This document shows, in pieces, positions 8,880 to 17,719 of a DNA stretch of 64,000 nt (positions are counted from its first letter, which is position 1; each line of letters begins with the position of its first letter). The notes under the pieces are model-generated. The model searched no databases and had not been told where the DNA came from. It was given only the letters and a program-made list of their open reading frames with translations. The position numbers and the translations under genes are program-made. The stretch covers positions 5,208,001 through 5,272,000 of the forward strand of contig NZ_JAUSZD010000002.1 in NCBI RefSeq assembly GCF_030817275.1. The letters are read 5' to 3'. This DNA comes from Paenibacillus sp. V4I7 (GTDB lineage: Bacteria; Bacillota; Bacilli; Paenibacillales; NBRC-103111).

Positions 8880-9773
8880 CTATGCCCTGCTTTGCTTTGG
8901 ATCCATGGAGTCGCGTAGTTTATCTCCAATCAAATTAACAGAAAGTACGAATATCGTGATGGCTAACCCCGGAAACGTACAAATCCACCAAGCCACTGTC
9001 AAATATCCTCTTCCTTGCGATAAAAGTGTTCCCCAATCCGGAACTTCTTTAAGCACTCCTAGGCCTAGAAAGCTTAATCCCGCTCCTACCAAGATAGATG
9101 ATCCCAGTCCGATCGTAGACATAACCAACAACGGTGACCATGCATTCGTCAAGACATGTCGAAAAAAAATACGAACATTAGATGCACCTATCGATCTCGA
9201 AGCTGTAACAAAAGATCGATTCTTAATACTGAGGATCTGACCGCGCATCACCCTCGCATATTGAGGAATGGCCGATGCCGCGACAGCGAAGATAATATTG
9301 ATTAAATGAGGTCCCAAAGCAGCAGCAATAGCCAAAGCCAATAAAATGCCAGGTATGGTCATCAGAACATCAATAAGTCTCATGAAAATGGTGTCGATAA
9401 CACCACCGATATAACCGGATATCGCACCGATCAATCCTCCAATTAGACCACCAGCCAATACAGACGCGAAACCAATAAACAAGGAGTCACGACTGCCATA
9501 CACGACGACACTAAAAACGTCTCTGCCAAAATAGTCCGTACCAAACAAATGAGCTTTACTTGGTGCACGCAGAATTTGGTCCGTAAGCATCGCTGTTGGT
9601 GCATAGGGAGCAATCCATTGCGGAAAGAGTGCACATCCTAGAATGAACAGCGTTACGATAGCCGCTAAATAAACGAGCATATCAGTTGCATTAACTTTGT
9701 TATTTAGTTTTGAAACACGCGCTTGCTGCTTACTCCTCTGCCAAATAGCCTTAGCGGAAATCACTTCTTTCAT
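8880..9773 (-). CDS. dppC: Oligopeptide/dipeptide ABC transporter permease (DppC-like)
   Basis: 297-residue DppC/OppC permease. An N-terminal segment (NKVNATDMLVYLAAIVTLFI) is followed by FGTDYFGRDVFSVVVYGSRD near residues 76-95, diagnostic of the DppC branch, and by about five further membrane helices. The ATPase-contact loop (TASRSIGASNVRIFFRHVL) is near 189-207, and the C-terminus has GDKLRDSMDP as usual. It is translated after dppB with a gap of about 35 bases. Confidence 0.88.
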   Translation of the reverse strand: MKEVISAKAIWQRSKQQARVSKLNNKVNATDMLVYLAAIVTLFILGCALFPQWIAPYAPTAMLTDQILRAPSKAHLFGTDYFGRDVFSVVVYGSRDSLFIGFASVLAGGLIGGLIGAISGYIGGVIDTIFMRLIDVLMTIPGILLALAIAAALGPHLINIIFAVAASAIPQYARVMRGQILSIKNRSFVTASRSIGASNVRIFFRHVLTNAWSPLLVMSTIGLGSSILVGAGLSFLGLGVLKEVPDWGTLLSQGRGYLTVAWWICTFPGLAITIFVLSVNLIGDKLRDSMDPKQSRA

Positions 9774-9808
9774 ATTTGATCTCCTCTCTATTGCGAATTC
9801 GAGTCGCT

Positions 9809-10735
9809 TTATTGTGTTCTCCGAACTCGTGGATCAATAAATACATAGGAAATATCTACAAGTAGATTTACGAAGACGTAGATAATAGCTGAGAAGAAAA
9901 CGACTCCCTGAACGACGGGTAAATCTTTGGACATGATGGCATCCGCAAGAATTCTACCAATGCCCTGCCTCGAAAACACAGTTTCAATAACAACTGTCCC
10001 TGCCATCAGATCTCCAATATGAATACCGATTATCGTAACAGCAGGTATCAACGCATTACGAAGCGCATGTCGATACATAACTAATCGTTCAGGTAGTCCC
10101 TTGGCACGCAGTGTCACAATGAAATGCTCATTAATAACCTCCAACATCGAGTTGCGTACCATCCGGACGATGAATCCAGCACCAACAAAGCCGAGTGCCA
10201 ATGAAGGAAGAACAAGGGTTATGAACCCCTTTGATCCCATCGCAGGGAACCAACCTAGTGACACTGAAAAGATTAGAATGAGGAGAATTCCTGACCAAAA
10301 TGTCGGCATGGAGATTCCGAACAATCCTACGATCCGAGCTAGTACGTCAATCCAGCGATTTCGATGTATGGCTGAGAGTACCCCAAGCCCTACACCGATA
10401 ATCGTGGAAATCAGCGTACTGGCAAATGTTAACGCCAGCGTAGCTGGAAGATGCTTACTAATTTTGGGCAGCACAGGTTCGCTGTTGAGTAATGACTTAC
10501 CGAAATCCCCATGAAGGATGGATACAAAATAATGGCCAAATTGTACATAGAATGGCTCATTCAGTCCGAGCTGATGCCTTAAATTTGCAATGGCCTCCGG
10601 CGTCATGGATGACGGATCGATCATGGATAGAACGGGATCTCCAGGAAGTACATACAGAATACAGAATACAAGGATTAAGGAACCTAGGATGACCAGCAAG
10701 GAAACCACAAGTCGCTCCGTTATTATCCTGCTCAT
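9809..10735 (-). CDS. dppB: Oligopeptide/dipeptide ABC transporter permease (DppB-like)
   Basis: 308-residue DppB/OppB permease with YVLPGDPVLSMI near 28-39, LGLNEPFYVQFGHYF, and the contact loop TLRAKGLPERLVMYRHALRNA near 204-224, followed by GTVVIETVFSRQGIGRIL. It has about six membrane helices and pairs with dppC downstream. Confidence 0.88.
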   Translation of the reverse strand: MSRIITERLVVSLLVILGSLILVFCILYVLPGDPVLSMIDPSSMTPEAIANLRHQLGLNEPFYVQFGHYFVSILHGDFGKSLLNSEPVLPKISKHLPATLALTFASTLISTIIGVGLGVLSAIHRNRWIDVLARIVGLFGISMPTFWSGILLILIFSVSLGWFPAMGSKGFITLVLPSLALGFVGAGFIVRMVRNSMLEVINEHFIVTLRAKGLPERLVMYRHALRNALIPAVTIIGIHIGDLMAGTVVIETVFSRQGIGRILADAIMSKDLPVVQGVVFFSAIIYVFVNLLVDISYVFIDPRVRRTQ

Positions 10736-10756
10736 ATCGTTTAGCTCCCTGTTTCG

Positions 10757-12400
10757 TTATTTTTGAATGAACGTGTCATTAAAGAGTGGGTATCCCAGAG
10801 AATCGAATTTCAAGCCTTTTACTGTTTTCGAAGCAGCTACTGTGTAAGGGAACACATAAATAGGAATGATGACGGCATTATCAATAATCGATTTCTGAAC
10901 TTGTTTATACAGTTCTGCACGTTTTTTATCGTCAGGCTCGATAGCCCCTTGTTCCAGCCATTTATCGACTTGTGGATCTGCAAGACCTGGAAGACTTGGT
11001 CGTGCTTTTGGATCGCTTGTATGGTAGAAAGAATATAGAGCATTTGGATCTGAATTCACTTGACTATTTCCGTAGATATCATAGGCACCTTTGGTGTAAA
11101 CTACATTGGCTGTATCCTTTGTAATCTCTACTTCAACAACAATCCCCACTTGTTTTAATTGCTGCTGTATGATGACCGCTATATCATTACGTTTCTCACG
11201 GTTCGGTGAGCCGTCTACATAATGCAAGGTAAGCTTTTTACCCTCTTTTTCACGGATCCCATCTGCGCCTTTGACCCAGCCCAACTCATCCAACAACTTG
11301 TTCGCTTTAGAAATATCAGGTTTAATGCCGTTTTCTAGTGATGCATCATAACCAAAAACACCAGGCGATAACGGTGACCAAGCACGTGGGTACGTACCTA
11401 AATACAATGTTTTGACAATAGCATCAACATCAATGGCTGCTTGCAGCGCTTGTCTGGCCTTCAATTCACCCCAAGGTGCTTTTCGTTGATTAATAAATAA
11501 GGTATACGGCAATCCATTTGTATTGACTTGGTGAACTTGGACGTTCGAATCTGATTTCAAGGAGACGACGTTTTGTGGCGGCACAGTTTCGCCTGCAAGC
11601 ACTTGTTTACTCTGAACACTACCGATACGAGTCGCTTCTTCCGGAACAATACTAAATGTGATTTGATCCAAATAAGCTTTCCCTTTATTTTCTACAATCT
11701 CCGGAGCCCAATTATAATCAGGACTGCGTTTGACTTGAATGGAAGCATTCTCTTCCCATTTCACAAAGGAATAGGGACCGGATCCTACCGGATTTTTGCC
11801 GAATTGATCCCCATACTTTTTGGCTGCTGTTGGTGATACAATACCTAGAAGTGCTTGACTTAGGTTGCCTAAGAAAGCTCTCGACGGTGTTTCCAGATTT
11901 ATTTTGACTGTAAATTCATCAATCACTTCTGCTGACTTATAAGGCTTAATCAAGGCTCCGGAATTAGCTGCTTTTGTTGCAGGATCGAGTATTCGATCAT
12001 AGCTGTATTTAACAGCTTCCGCATTGAACGGGGTCCCGTCTTGGAATTTCACATCATTACGCAGCTTGAAAATGTAGCTCAGGCCATCAGGGGCAACTGT
12101 CCACTCTGTTGCCAGCCACGGTTTAATAGAGCCATCAGGCAATTGAACAACCAAACTATCATAGATGGTACGAAGTACCCTTACGGCTACGGCAAGCCCG
12201 CTGCGATGTGGATCCAGTGAGTCAGGCGAAGTTGCGAGCGCATAGGTGAGCTCTCCGCCAACCACCGCCGTTTGTTTTACCTCTTGCTTAGGATTGGATG
12301 CATCCGAGCTTCCACTTTTTGATGAACTGCACCCGGTTAAAGCGAGTACGATGGCTAATGAAAATGCACTAAACTTGATCCAACCTATTGATCTATTCAC
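10757..12400 (-). CDS. Peptide-type ABC transporter substrate-binding lipoprotein
   Basis: About 547 residues, family 5 (DppA/OppA) binding protein. The signal peptide ends LALTGC, with lipidation Cys near residue 24. Family features include LDPHRSGLAVAVRVLRTIYD, VKFQDGTPFNAEAVKYSYDR and NPVGSGPYSFVKWEENASI. The start taken is GTG at 12398-12400, after a run of G residues acting as ribosome binding site; a TTG or ATG a few codons earlier is also open. It lies 14 bases after the first LLM gene, so the importer is probably cotranscribed with the monooxygenases and may bring in their substrate. Confidence 0.85.
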   Translation of the reverse strand: MNRSIGWIKFSAFSLAIVLALTGCSSSKSGSSDASNPKQEVKQTAVVGGELTYALATSPDSLDPHRSGLAVAVRVLRTIYDSLVVQLPDGSIKPWLATEWTVAPDGLSYIFKLRNDVKFQDGTPFNAEAVKYSYDRILDPATKAANSGALIKPYKSAEVIDEFTVKINLETPSRAFLGNLSQALLGIVSPTAAKKYGDQFGKNPVGSGPYSFVKWEENASIQVKRSPDYNWAPEIVENKGKAYLDQITFSIVPEEATRIGSVQSKQVLAGETVPPQNVVSLKSDSNVQVHQVNTNGLPYTLFINQRKAPWGELKARQALQAAIDVDAIVKTLYLGTYPRAWSPLSPGVFGYDASLENGIKPDISKANKLLDELGWVKGADGIREKEGKKLTLHYVDGSPNREKRNDIAVIIQQQLKQVGIVVEVEITKDTANVVYTKGAYDIYGNSQVNSDPNALYSFYHTSDPKARPSLPGLADPQVDKWLEQGAIEPDDKKRAELYKQVQKSIIDNAVIIPIYVFPYTVAASKTVKGLKFDSLGYPLFNDTFIQK

Positions 12401-12429
12401 TTTCAACCCCCCCATGTATTGGAAACCAA

Positions 12430-13758
12430 TTAATTGCTTACTGTCTCTTTCGTGTAGCGATTAGCAGGAATAGGAATTCCTAAATTGCCACGTAACGTAT
12501 CTGCTTCATACTCTGTGCGATAAATACCGCGCTCCTGTAAAATCGGAACGACCAAATCAACAAAATCATCCAACGCTTTCGGGACAGTCGTACGAATAAC
12601 AAGGCCATCCGCCGCTTTTTCCTCGAACCATCGCTCTACTAGATCCGCAATTGTCTCCGGCGTTCCAATGAAATTACCTCTTGGCGTCGCCGCTCGCAGC
12701 GCTACTTGGCGAAGAGTCAAATTATGATCCTTTGCTTCCCTTTTTATTTGGTCCGTCGTGCCTCGGAAGCTATTCCCACCGAAATCACCCAGATCCGGGA
12801 ATGGATCATCGAGCGGATACTGCGAGAAATCGTGATGCTCGAAGTAACGACCTAGATAATCAAGCGCATTCTGAATCGTAACCAAATTCGCGACTTCTTG
12901 GTACTTGCGATCCGCTTCTTCAGCTGTACGTCCAATGATAGGATTAATACCTGGGAAAATAAGTACTTCCTCTGGATTACGCCCATAAACTGCAACCCGT
13001 TGTTTAATGTCCTTATAAAATAACTTTGCTTCCTCGATGCTTTCATGACCCGTATAGATGGCTTCGGCTGTTCTCGCAGCCAAGTCTCTGCCGGATTCGG
13101 AAGCTCCAGCTTGGAAAACAACGGGATGCCCCTGCCGAGAGCGACCAATATTAAGTGGTCCTTGTATGGAGAAGAATTCACCCTTGTGATTCAACGTGTG
13201 CAATTTGCTCGGATCAAAGAAAACGCCCGACTCCTTATCCCTAATGAAGGCATCGTCTTCCCATGAGTCCCAAAGACCTTTAACAACACTAACGTATTCT
13301 TCGGCAATGCGGTATCTCAGCTCATGCGCAGGATGCTCACCCTTGCCAAAGTTTTTCGCTGAGCCTTCAAGTGGTGAAGTGACGACATTCCAACCGGCTC
13401 GCCCACCACTAATGTGATCCAATGAAGAGAACTGACGTGCCACTGTAAATGGTTCACTATACGAAGTGGATAGCGTAGCGACAAGTCCGATATGAGAAGT
13501 CACTGCACCTAGTGCAGAAAGGATCGTAATTGGCTCGAATCGGTTAAGGAAGTGTGGATTTGATTTCTCATTAATATACAAACCGTCCGCTATAAATACA
13601 AAATCCAACTTCCCAGATTCAGCCTTCGATGCCTGCTGCTTATAGAACTCAAGGTTCACACTAGCGTCTGTGGAGACTTCAGGGTGCCTCCAGACAGACA
13701 TACTATTGCCGACACCACTAATGTTAGCACCAAGCTTCAATTTCCGTGATTTAGTCAT
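12430..13758 (-). CDS. FMN-dependent monooxygenase, NtaA/SnaA/DszA (CmoJ-like) family, copy A
   Basis: 442-residue luciferase-like monooxygenase using reduced FMN supplied by a separate reductase. Landmarks: [24 protein letters not shown] near 54-77, [38 protein letters not shown] near 92-129 (the nitrilotriacetate/dibenzothiophene sulfone monooxygenase signature), [20 protein letters not shown] near 214-233 and a C-terminal [17 protein letters not shown]. CmoJ in the B. subtilis ytmI operon belongs to this family and dealkylates S-alkylcysteine derivatives. It is strongly similar to the next gene, so the two arose by tandem duplication. Substrate here is inferred from context only. Confidence 0.85.
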   Translation of the reverse strand: MTKSRKLKLGANISGVGNSMSVWRHPEVSTDASVNLEFYKQQASKAESGKLDFVFIADGLYINEKSNPHFLNRFEPITILSALGAVTSHIGLVATLSTSYSEPFTVARQFSSLDHISGGRAGWNVVTSPLEGSAKNFGKGEHPAHELRYRIAEEYVSVVKGLWDSWEDDAFIRDKESGVFFDPSKLHTLNHKGEFFSIQGPLNIGRSRQGHPVVFQAGASESGRDLAARTAEAIYTGHESIEEAKLFYKDIKQRVAVYGRNPEEVLIFPGINPIIGRTAEEADRKYQEVANLVTIQNALDYLGRYFEHHDFSQYPLDDPFPDLGDFGGNSFRGTTDQIKREAKDHNLTLRQVALRAATPRGNFIGTPETIADLVERWFEEKAADGLVIRTTVPKALDDFVDLVVPILQERGIYRTEYEADTLRGNLGIPIPANRYTKETVSN

Positions 13759-13814
13759 GGTTATTCACTCCCTTTCCAAATAATACTTATGTGATTAGTA
13801 GGAATTAAATCATG

Positions 13815-15149
13815 CTATTGAGTTACTTTTTCTTTCACATAGCGATTTATTGGAAAAGGAAGACCTAAATTACCGCGTAGTGTATCCGCCTCATACTCGG
13901 TTCGATATATCCCTCGCTCTTGTAAAATAGGAATGACCAAATCTACAAAGTCATTCAAACCGTTAGGAACACCCGAGCCAACGATGAAACCGTCTGCTGC
14001 GCCACTCTCGAACCACTCTTGAATGCGGTCTGCAACCTGAGTTGGTGTACCTATGAACAGCGGTCTTGGCGTTGCCGATTGTAGGGCTACTTGACGTAGT
14101 GTCAAACCTTGTTCCTGCGCATTTTGTTTGATTCGATCCGTTGTGCTTTGGAAGCTATTTTTACCCAAATCACCTAGATCTGGGAATGGAGCGTCTAAGT
14201 CATATTGTGTAAAATCATGATGTTCAAAGAAACGTCCAATATACGCTAGTGCTTCTTGTATCGTCACCAAATTGGCGACTTCCTGGTATTTATGCTCTGC
14301 TTCCTCTTCTGTTAATCCAATGATTGGACCAATGCCCGGCATAACAACGATCTCTTCCGGATTTCTTCCGAATCCTACCGCTCTACCCTTTACATCATCA
14401 TAAAAATGCTTAGCATCTTCCACAGTTGGATGTCCTGTAAAGATTGCATCCGCTTCTTTAGCAGCCAGATTTTTACCGTCCTCCGATGATCCAGCTTGGA
14501 AAACAACGGGTCTACCTTGCTTGGATCTGCCAATATTAAGCGGTCCTTGTACGGAGAAGAACTCGCCTTTGTGATCTAGACGGTGCAGCTTTTCCGGATC
14601 GAAGAAAATGCCTGATTCTTTATCTCTCGTGAAAGCATCATCTTCCCATGAATCCCATAACCCTTTGGCAACCTGTAAATATTCAGCAGCTATCCGATAA
14701 CGCTTAGGGTGGTCTGGATGTTCTTCCAGCTTCTTATTGTAGTTCAAGGCTGAGCCTTCCAATGGAGATGTCACTACGTTCCAGCCTGCTCTGCCGTTAC
14801 TAATATGATCAAGCGATGAAAACTGCCTAGATACCGTGAACGGTTCACTGTAGGATGTAGACAGTGTGCCAACGAGTCCGATCTTAGATGTGACTGCAGC
14901 TAAAGCAGATAAAATCGTAATCGGTTCGAAACGGTTCAAAAAATGAGGAATAGATTTTTCATTAATGAATAGTCCATCTGCAATAAATAACAAATCGAAT
15001 TTACCTGCTTCCGCTTTCTTTGCTTGTTGTGTGTAATAGTTGAAATTCACACTGGCATCCACGACCGCATCCGGATGTTTCCATGAAGACATGTTGCCAC
15101 CAACGCCGTGAATAATGGCCCCAAGTTTTAATTGTTTTTGTTTGGACAT
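13815..15149 (-). CDS. FMN-dependent monooxygenase, NtaA/SnaA/DszA (CmoJ-like) family, copy B
   Basis: 444-residue paralogue of copy A with the same landmarks ([68 protein letters not shown]). The main differences fall after the substrate-loop region and around [12 protein letters not shown] against the [12 protein letters not shown] of copy A, so the two may prefer different side chains. The start ATG has AGGAGG upstream. It comes directly after the CmoO-like gene with a 20-base gap. Confidence 0.85.
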   Translation of the reverse strand: MSKQKQLKLGAIIHGVGGNMSSWKHPDAVVDASVNFNYYTQQAKKAEAGKFDLLFIADGLFINEKSIPHFLNRFEPITILSALAAVTSKIGLVGTLSTSYSEPFTVSRQFSSLDHISNGRAGWNVVTSPLEGSALNYNKKLEEHPDHPKRYRIAAEYLQVAKGLWDSWEDDAFTRDKESGIFFDPEKLHRLDHKGEFFSVQGPLNIGRSKQGRPVVFQAGSSEDGKNLAAKEADAIFTGHPTVEDAKHFYDDVKGRAVGFGRNPEEIVVMPGIGPIIGLTEEEAEHKYQEVANLVTIQEALAYIGRFFEHHDFTQYDLDAPFPDLGDLGKNSFQSTTDRIKQNAQEQGLTLRQVALQSATPRPLFIGTPTQVADRIQEWFESGAADGFIVGSGVPNGLNDFVDLVIPILQERGIYRTEYEADTLRGNLGLPFPINRYVKEKVTQ

Positions 15150-15169
15150 TGTAGTTCCTCCTTAGAATT

Positions 15170-16183
15170 TTATACGGTAAGTTCTGAAAATGCTTCTTGC
15201 AAAAGGACAATCGCGCGTAAACGTTCTTTGAACTCTTTCATTGCAACAATAATAACAATTTCATCCAATTTGTACGTTTCATAAAGATCCAAAAGCTTCC
15301 TCCTCACGGTCTCCTTGGAGCCATGAATAATGTTAGCTTCCTTCTCTTCGATCGTGTACTTCTCACCCGACTGCTTACCGAATTCTTCCGCTTGTTGGGT
15401 GGTCTTCACTGTAACCGTTCTACCGCTTTCCAAATGAACTTTGACATTCTTTACATCGGCTGCAAGTGCCTTTGCCTCTTCATCCTCATCCGTTAATATA
15501 ATAGAAACAGCAAGTATTGTATGCGGTTTTGATGGTGCATCAACCGAAAAGTGCTGCCTGTATGAATCAAATGCTTTCGTAATAACCGACTCATCACCCG
15601 TAATGAATTGAGCGAATACGTAGGGGATCCCTAAGCTGGCAGCTAGCTCTGTACTTGTTCCACCACCGCCAAGTAGAAATAGTTTTGCTGGCTCTTCAGG
15701 GATAGGAACAGCTTTGACACCGTGAAGCTCATTCGTTTCTTCCAATGTGTCGTGAATATATTGGTTTAATAGAATAAGCTTATCAGCAAGGGTTGGTCCT
15801 TTTCCCGCAGCTTCCAGTTGAAGTGCCTTGGCAGATCGTGGTAGCCCTCCAGGTGCTCTACCAATGCCAAGATCTACGCGTCCCGGCGCCAAAGATGCAA
15901 GCACATTGAAATTCTCCGCTACTTTATATGGACTGTAGTGCTGCAGCATGACACCGCCGGATCCGATACGAATGCTGTTGGTTTTGGCTAACAAATAGGC
16001 GATGAGCACTTCGGGAGATGAACCTACGACGCCATCGGAGTCATGATGTTCAGACACCCAGAACCTGTGATAACCTAACGCTTCTGCTTTTTGTGCGAAT
16101 TCCAGCGTTTGCCCGAAGGCTTCAACAGCCGAAATCCCTTCACCGACCGGTGTTTGATCTAGCAAGCTTAATCGAATTCCCAA
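15170..16183 (-). CDS. cmoO: Luciferase-like monooxygenase, CmoO/YtmO (MsnO8) type
   Basis: 337-residue LLM of the MsnO8 class, which begins LSLLDQTPVGEG and continues LEFAQKAEALGYHRFWVSEHHDSDGVVGSSPEV. It is shorter than the NtaA-type neighbours and close in length to B. subtilis CmoO (YtmO). The start is TTG at 16181-16183, preceded by GGGGAGGG. As first gene after a good promoter (16251-16279), it heads the long sulfur operon. In B. subtilis cmoO and cmoJ are also adjacent in the ytmI operon, supporting a role in S-alkylcysteine breakdown. Confidence 0.82.
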   Translation of the reverse strand: MGIRLSLLDQTPVGEGISAVEAFGQTLEFAQKAEALGYHRFWVSEHHDSDGVVGSSPEVLIAYLLAKTNSIRIGSGGVMLQHYSPYKVAENFNVLASLAPGRVDLGIGRAPGGLPRSAKALQLEAAGKGPTLADKLILLNQYIHDTLEETNELHGVKAVPIPEEPAKLFLLGGGGTSTELAASLGIPYVFAQFITGDESVITKAFDSYRQHFSVDAPSKPHTILAVSIILTDEDEEAKALAADVKNVKVHLESGRTVTVKTTQQAEEFGKQSGEKYTIEEKEANIIHGSKETVRRKLLDLYETYKLDEIVIIVAMKEFKERLRAIVLLQEAFSELTV

Positions 16184-16219
16184 TTTGTTCCCTCCCCTAT
16201 GTTATAAACAATAATTCCA

Positions 16220-16234
16220 ATTGGTTTTGTCGGT
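16220..16234 (+). promoter_or_regulatory. Candidate sulfur operator (shared motif, copy 1)
   Basis: ATTGGTTTTGTCGGT lies between the -10 box and the first gene of the sulfur operon. The same motif, ATTGGTTTTATCGGT, overlaps the likely -10 region of the GNAT-LLM pair at 22583-22597. From memory it resembles CymR-type cysteine operators of Bacillales; this was not checked. Confidence 0.4.
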
Positions 16235-16250
16235 TTTAACTTTCTCATTT

Positions 16251-16279
16251 ACTGTATCACCGGCTTATTGGACGGTCAA
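16251..16279 (-). promoter_or_regulatory. Promoter of the large sulfur operon
   Basis: The minus strand has TTGACC (16274-16279), a 17-base spacer and TACAGT (16251-16256), a good sigma-A match about 70 bases before the first gene. Confidence 0.65.
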
Positions 16280-16296
16280 TCGCATATAAAGATGTT

Positions 16297-16310
16297 CTAT
16301 TGATGAATAG
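16297..16310. promoter_or_regulatory. Putative LysR-type binding dyad
   Basis: CTATT-GATG-AATAG is a perfect 5-bp dyad located 18 bases upstream of the -35 box of the sulfur operon, where LysR activators commonly bind. The LysR gene is adjacent, as ytlI is in the B. subtilis ytmI system. Confidence 0.5.
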
Positions 16311-16317
16311 GATTATT

Positions 16318-17211
16318 CTATGTAGCACTTTTTTTCCAATCGATTTCTTTCAATGCATCCAGGAGCAACAATGAAAAATCAAGACTCGATTCTTTAAGTG
16401 TAATGAGAATTGTCCGTAAGGAAAGCCCCCCCAATGCAGAAATATCTATAGGTACAAGCATTCCCTCTTTCACTTCTTTACGTACGCAAAGTTCCGGTAG
16501 AAATGAAACACCCATACCTTTGGCTACAAGCTTCTTCGCGGTTTCCAGATTATCGATCTGATATTCAATTTTGGGTGGATGGTCCAGTGTTGCAAATAGA
16601 CGATGAATCTTCACCCAATCGAGCGATCCGCACTCAAAGAAGACAAGTGATTCGCGACTTACATCTTCAATCGTAATGTGTTTCCTTTCCAAAAAGGGGT
16701 GATTATGATGGACGAAAAGACGAATGGGATCCTCATAATAACCCAAACTTTCTACATGCGGGTGAGTCACATTCCGGACAAAGCCTATATCAATTTCTTT
16801 ATTCAGCAGCTTCTCCAGAATCAATTCTGTCGGAGCTGTCATTAATTTAATTTTCAGATGGCGATAATTTTTTTTAATAATTGGAAGAATTTCTGGAATG
16901 ACATAATTGGATACGGACACTGTGCAACCGATTCTGAGTTCATCCAAAGCCGTGTTCAAATTTTGAAGCTGCTGCTTGCCCTTTTTGTACGTTTGAAGAA
17001 TTTGCTGAGCGTAGGGCAGAAACTGCTTCCCTTTCTCCGTCAGTGTGAAATTCCTGCCTTCTCTCTCAAATAACAGTGTATTCAGCTCTCGTTCCAACGA
17101 TTGAATGCGGGCCGTAACGGAAGGCTGAGATAAGAACAAAGCATCCGCTGCCTTGTTGAAACTGTTAAAATGAATGACATAGACGAATGCTTCAATATTT
17201 TCAATGTTCAT
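16318..17211 (-). CDS. LysR family transcriptional regulator (YtlI/CysL-like)
   Basis: 297 residues. The N-terminal winged helix (FVYVIHFNSFNKAADALFLSQPSVTARIQSLE, about 9-40) is followed by a linker helix and a LysR effector domain from about 90 (LRIGCTVSVSNYVIPEILP). It lies upstream of, and on the same strand as, the sulfur operon, with a dyad in the gap between them. B. subtilis YtlI activates the ytmI operon and is itself under CymR control. Here the gene is second after an HPr-like gene, so it may be governed by the leader RNA at 17572. Confidence 0.85.
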   Translation of the reverse strand: MNIENIEAFVYVIHFNSFNKAADALFLSQPSVTARIQSLERELNTLLFEREGRNFTLTEKGKQFLPYAQQILQTYKKGKQQLQNLNTALDELRIGCTVSVSNYVIPEILPIIKKNYRHLKIKLMTAPTELILEKLLNKEIDIGFVRNVTHPHVESLGYYEDPIRLFVHHNHPFLERKHITIEDVSRESLVFFECGSLDWVKIHRLFATLDHPPKIEYQIDNLETAKKLVAKGMGVSFLPELCVRKEVKEGMLVPIDISALGGLSLRTILITLKESSLDFSLLLLDALKEIDWKKSAT

Positions 17212-17244
17212 TTGCTGTTTACTCCCTCTCTAGCTGGCACATAA

Positions 17245-17538
17245 TCAAGAAGTTCGCGAGTACACTGTACGAACGGTAAGATCTGAGCTTTGTAAATGGA
17301 CAGACACTTCTTCGAACGCTTCATGTGCATCAATTCCATCTAGTTGAAGAACAACTGTCGATTGATCTCCAAGTAAAAGACTCAATGATACTATGCCTAA
17401 TAGCCCTTTAGCATTGAATCTATTTCCATTTACACCCACATAAATATGACAAGTATATCGATTGGCAATGGTCACAAAATCCAACACACGATCAATGGTC
17501 CAAGGTTGATTCATCGTAAAAGTCCAATCTATTTTCAT
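17245..17538 (-). CDS. HPr-like protein lacking both phosphorylation residues
   Basis: 97 residues with the HPr fold pattern: FTMNQPWTIDRVLDFVTIAN in place of the GIHARPAxxLVxxA segment, then VNGNRFNAKGLLGIVSLSLLLG matching the HPr stretch NGKxVNLKSIMGVMSL, and LDGIDAHEAFEEV matching the last helix. The His15 motif is replaced by WTIDRV, and the regulatory Ser46 position reads Gly (NAKGLLG), so neither PTS nor HprK phosphorylation is expected. GGAGG precedes the ATG. It lies between a terminator-bearing leader RNA and a LysR gene, suggesting a regulatory or protein-binding role. Function is unknown. Confidence 0.75.
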   Translation of the reverse strand: MKIDWTFTMNQPWTIDRVLDFVTIANRYTCHIYVGVNGNRFNAKGLLGIVSLSLLLGDQSTVVLQLDGIDAHEAFEEVSVHLQSSDLTVRTVYSRTS

Positions 17539-17571
17539 TTTTATTCCTCCTCAGAGTTTTCGTAAGTAAAT

Positions 17572-17657
17572 AAAAAAAGGAGACACAACCATCCTTAAAA
17601 GGATGATGCATCTCCAGTTGTCTGGTAGATTCCAATAATTCCGATAAATTTACTAGT
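17572..17657 (-). ncRNA. Leader RNA with core motif and terminator, copy 1
   Basis: The minus strand has the core CTACCAGACAACTGGAGA (17611-17628), containing a CCAG-ACAA-CTGG mini-hairpin. It runs directly into a terminator stem: GGAGA at 17615-17611 pairs with TCTCC at 17583-17579 with an inner CATCC/GGATG arm, followed by seven T (17578-17572). The GG of CTGG is shared by the mini-hairpin and the terminator stem, so the two compete. A nearly identical core precedes the ssuB terminator at 32073. It would control the HPr-like and LysR genes by attenuation. Confidence 0.6.
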
Positions 17658-17663
17658 ATTTAA

Positions 17664-17693
17664 ATTATAGTAATTCGGACATGATTTTGTCAA
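17664..17693 (-). promoter_or_regulatory. Promoter of leader RNA 1
   Basis: Consensus TTGACA (17688-17693) and TATAAT (17664-17669) on the minus strand, with an 18-base spacer. Both boxes are perfect, so transcription would be strong and control probably acts at the leader terminator. Confidence 0.8.
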
Positions 17694-17719
17694 TGGTTGA
17701 AATTCAAGAAAATTCCAAG

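Noticed and set aside
17560-17700. S-box (SAM-I) or T-box riboswitch at the HPr-like/LysR leader
   Set aside because: The expected S-box conserved segments and the T-box GGTGGNACCGCG sequence are absent, and the leader is too short.
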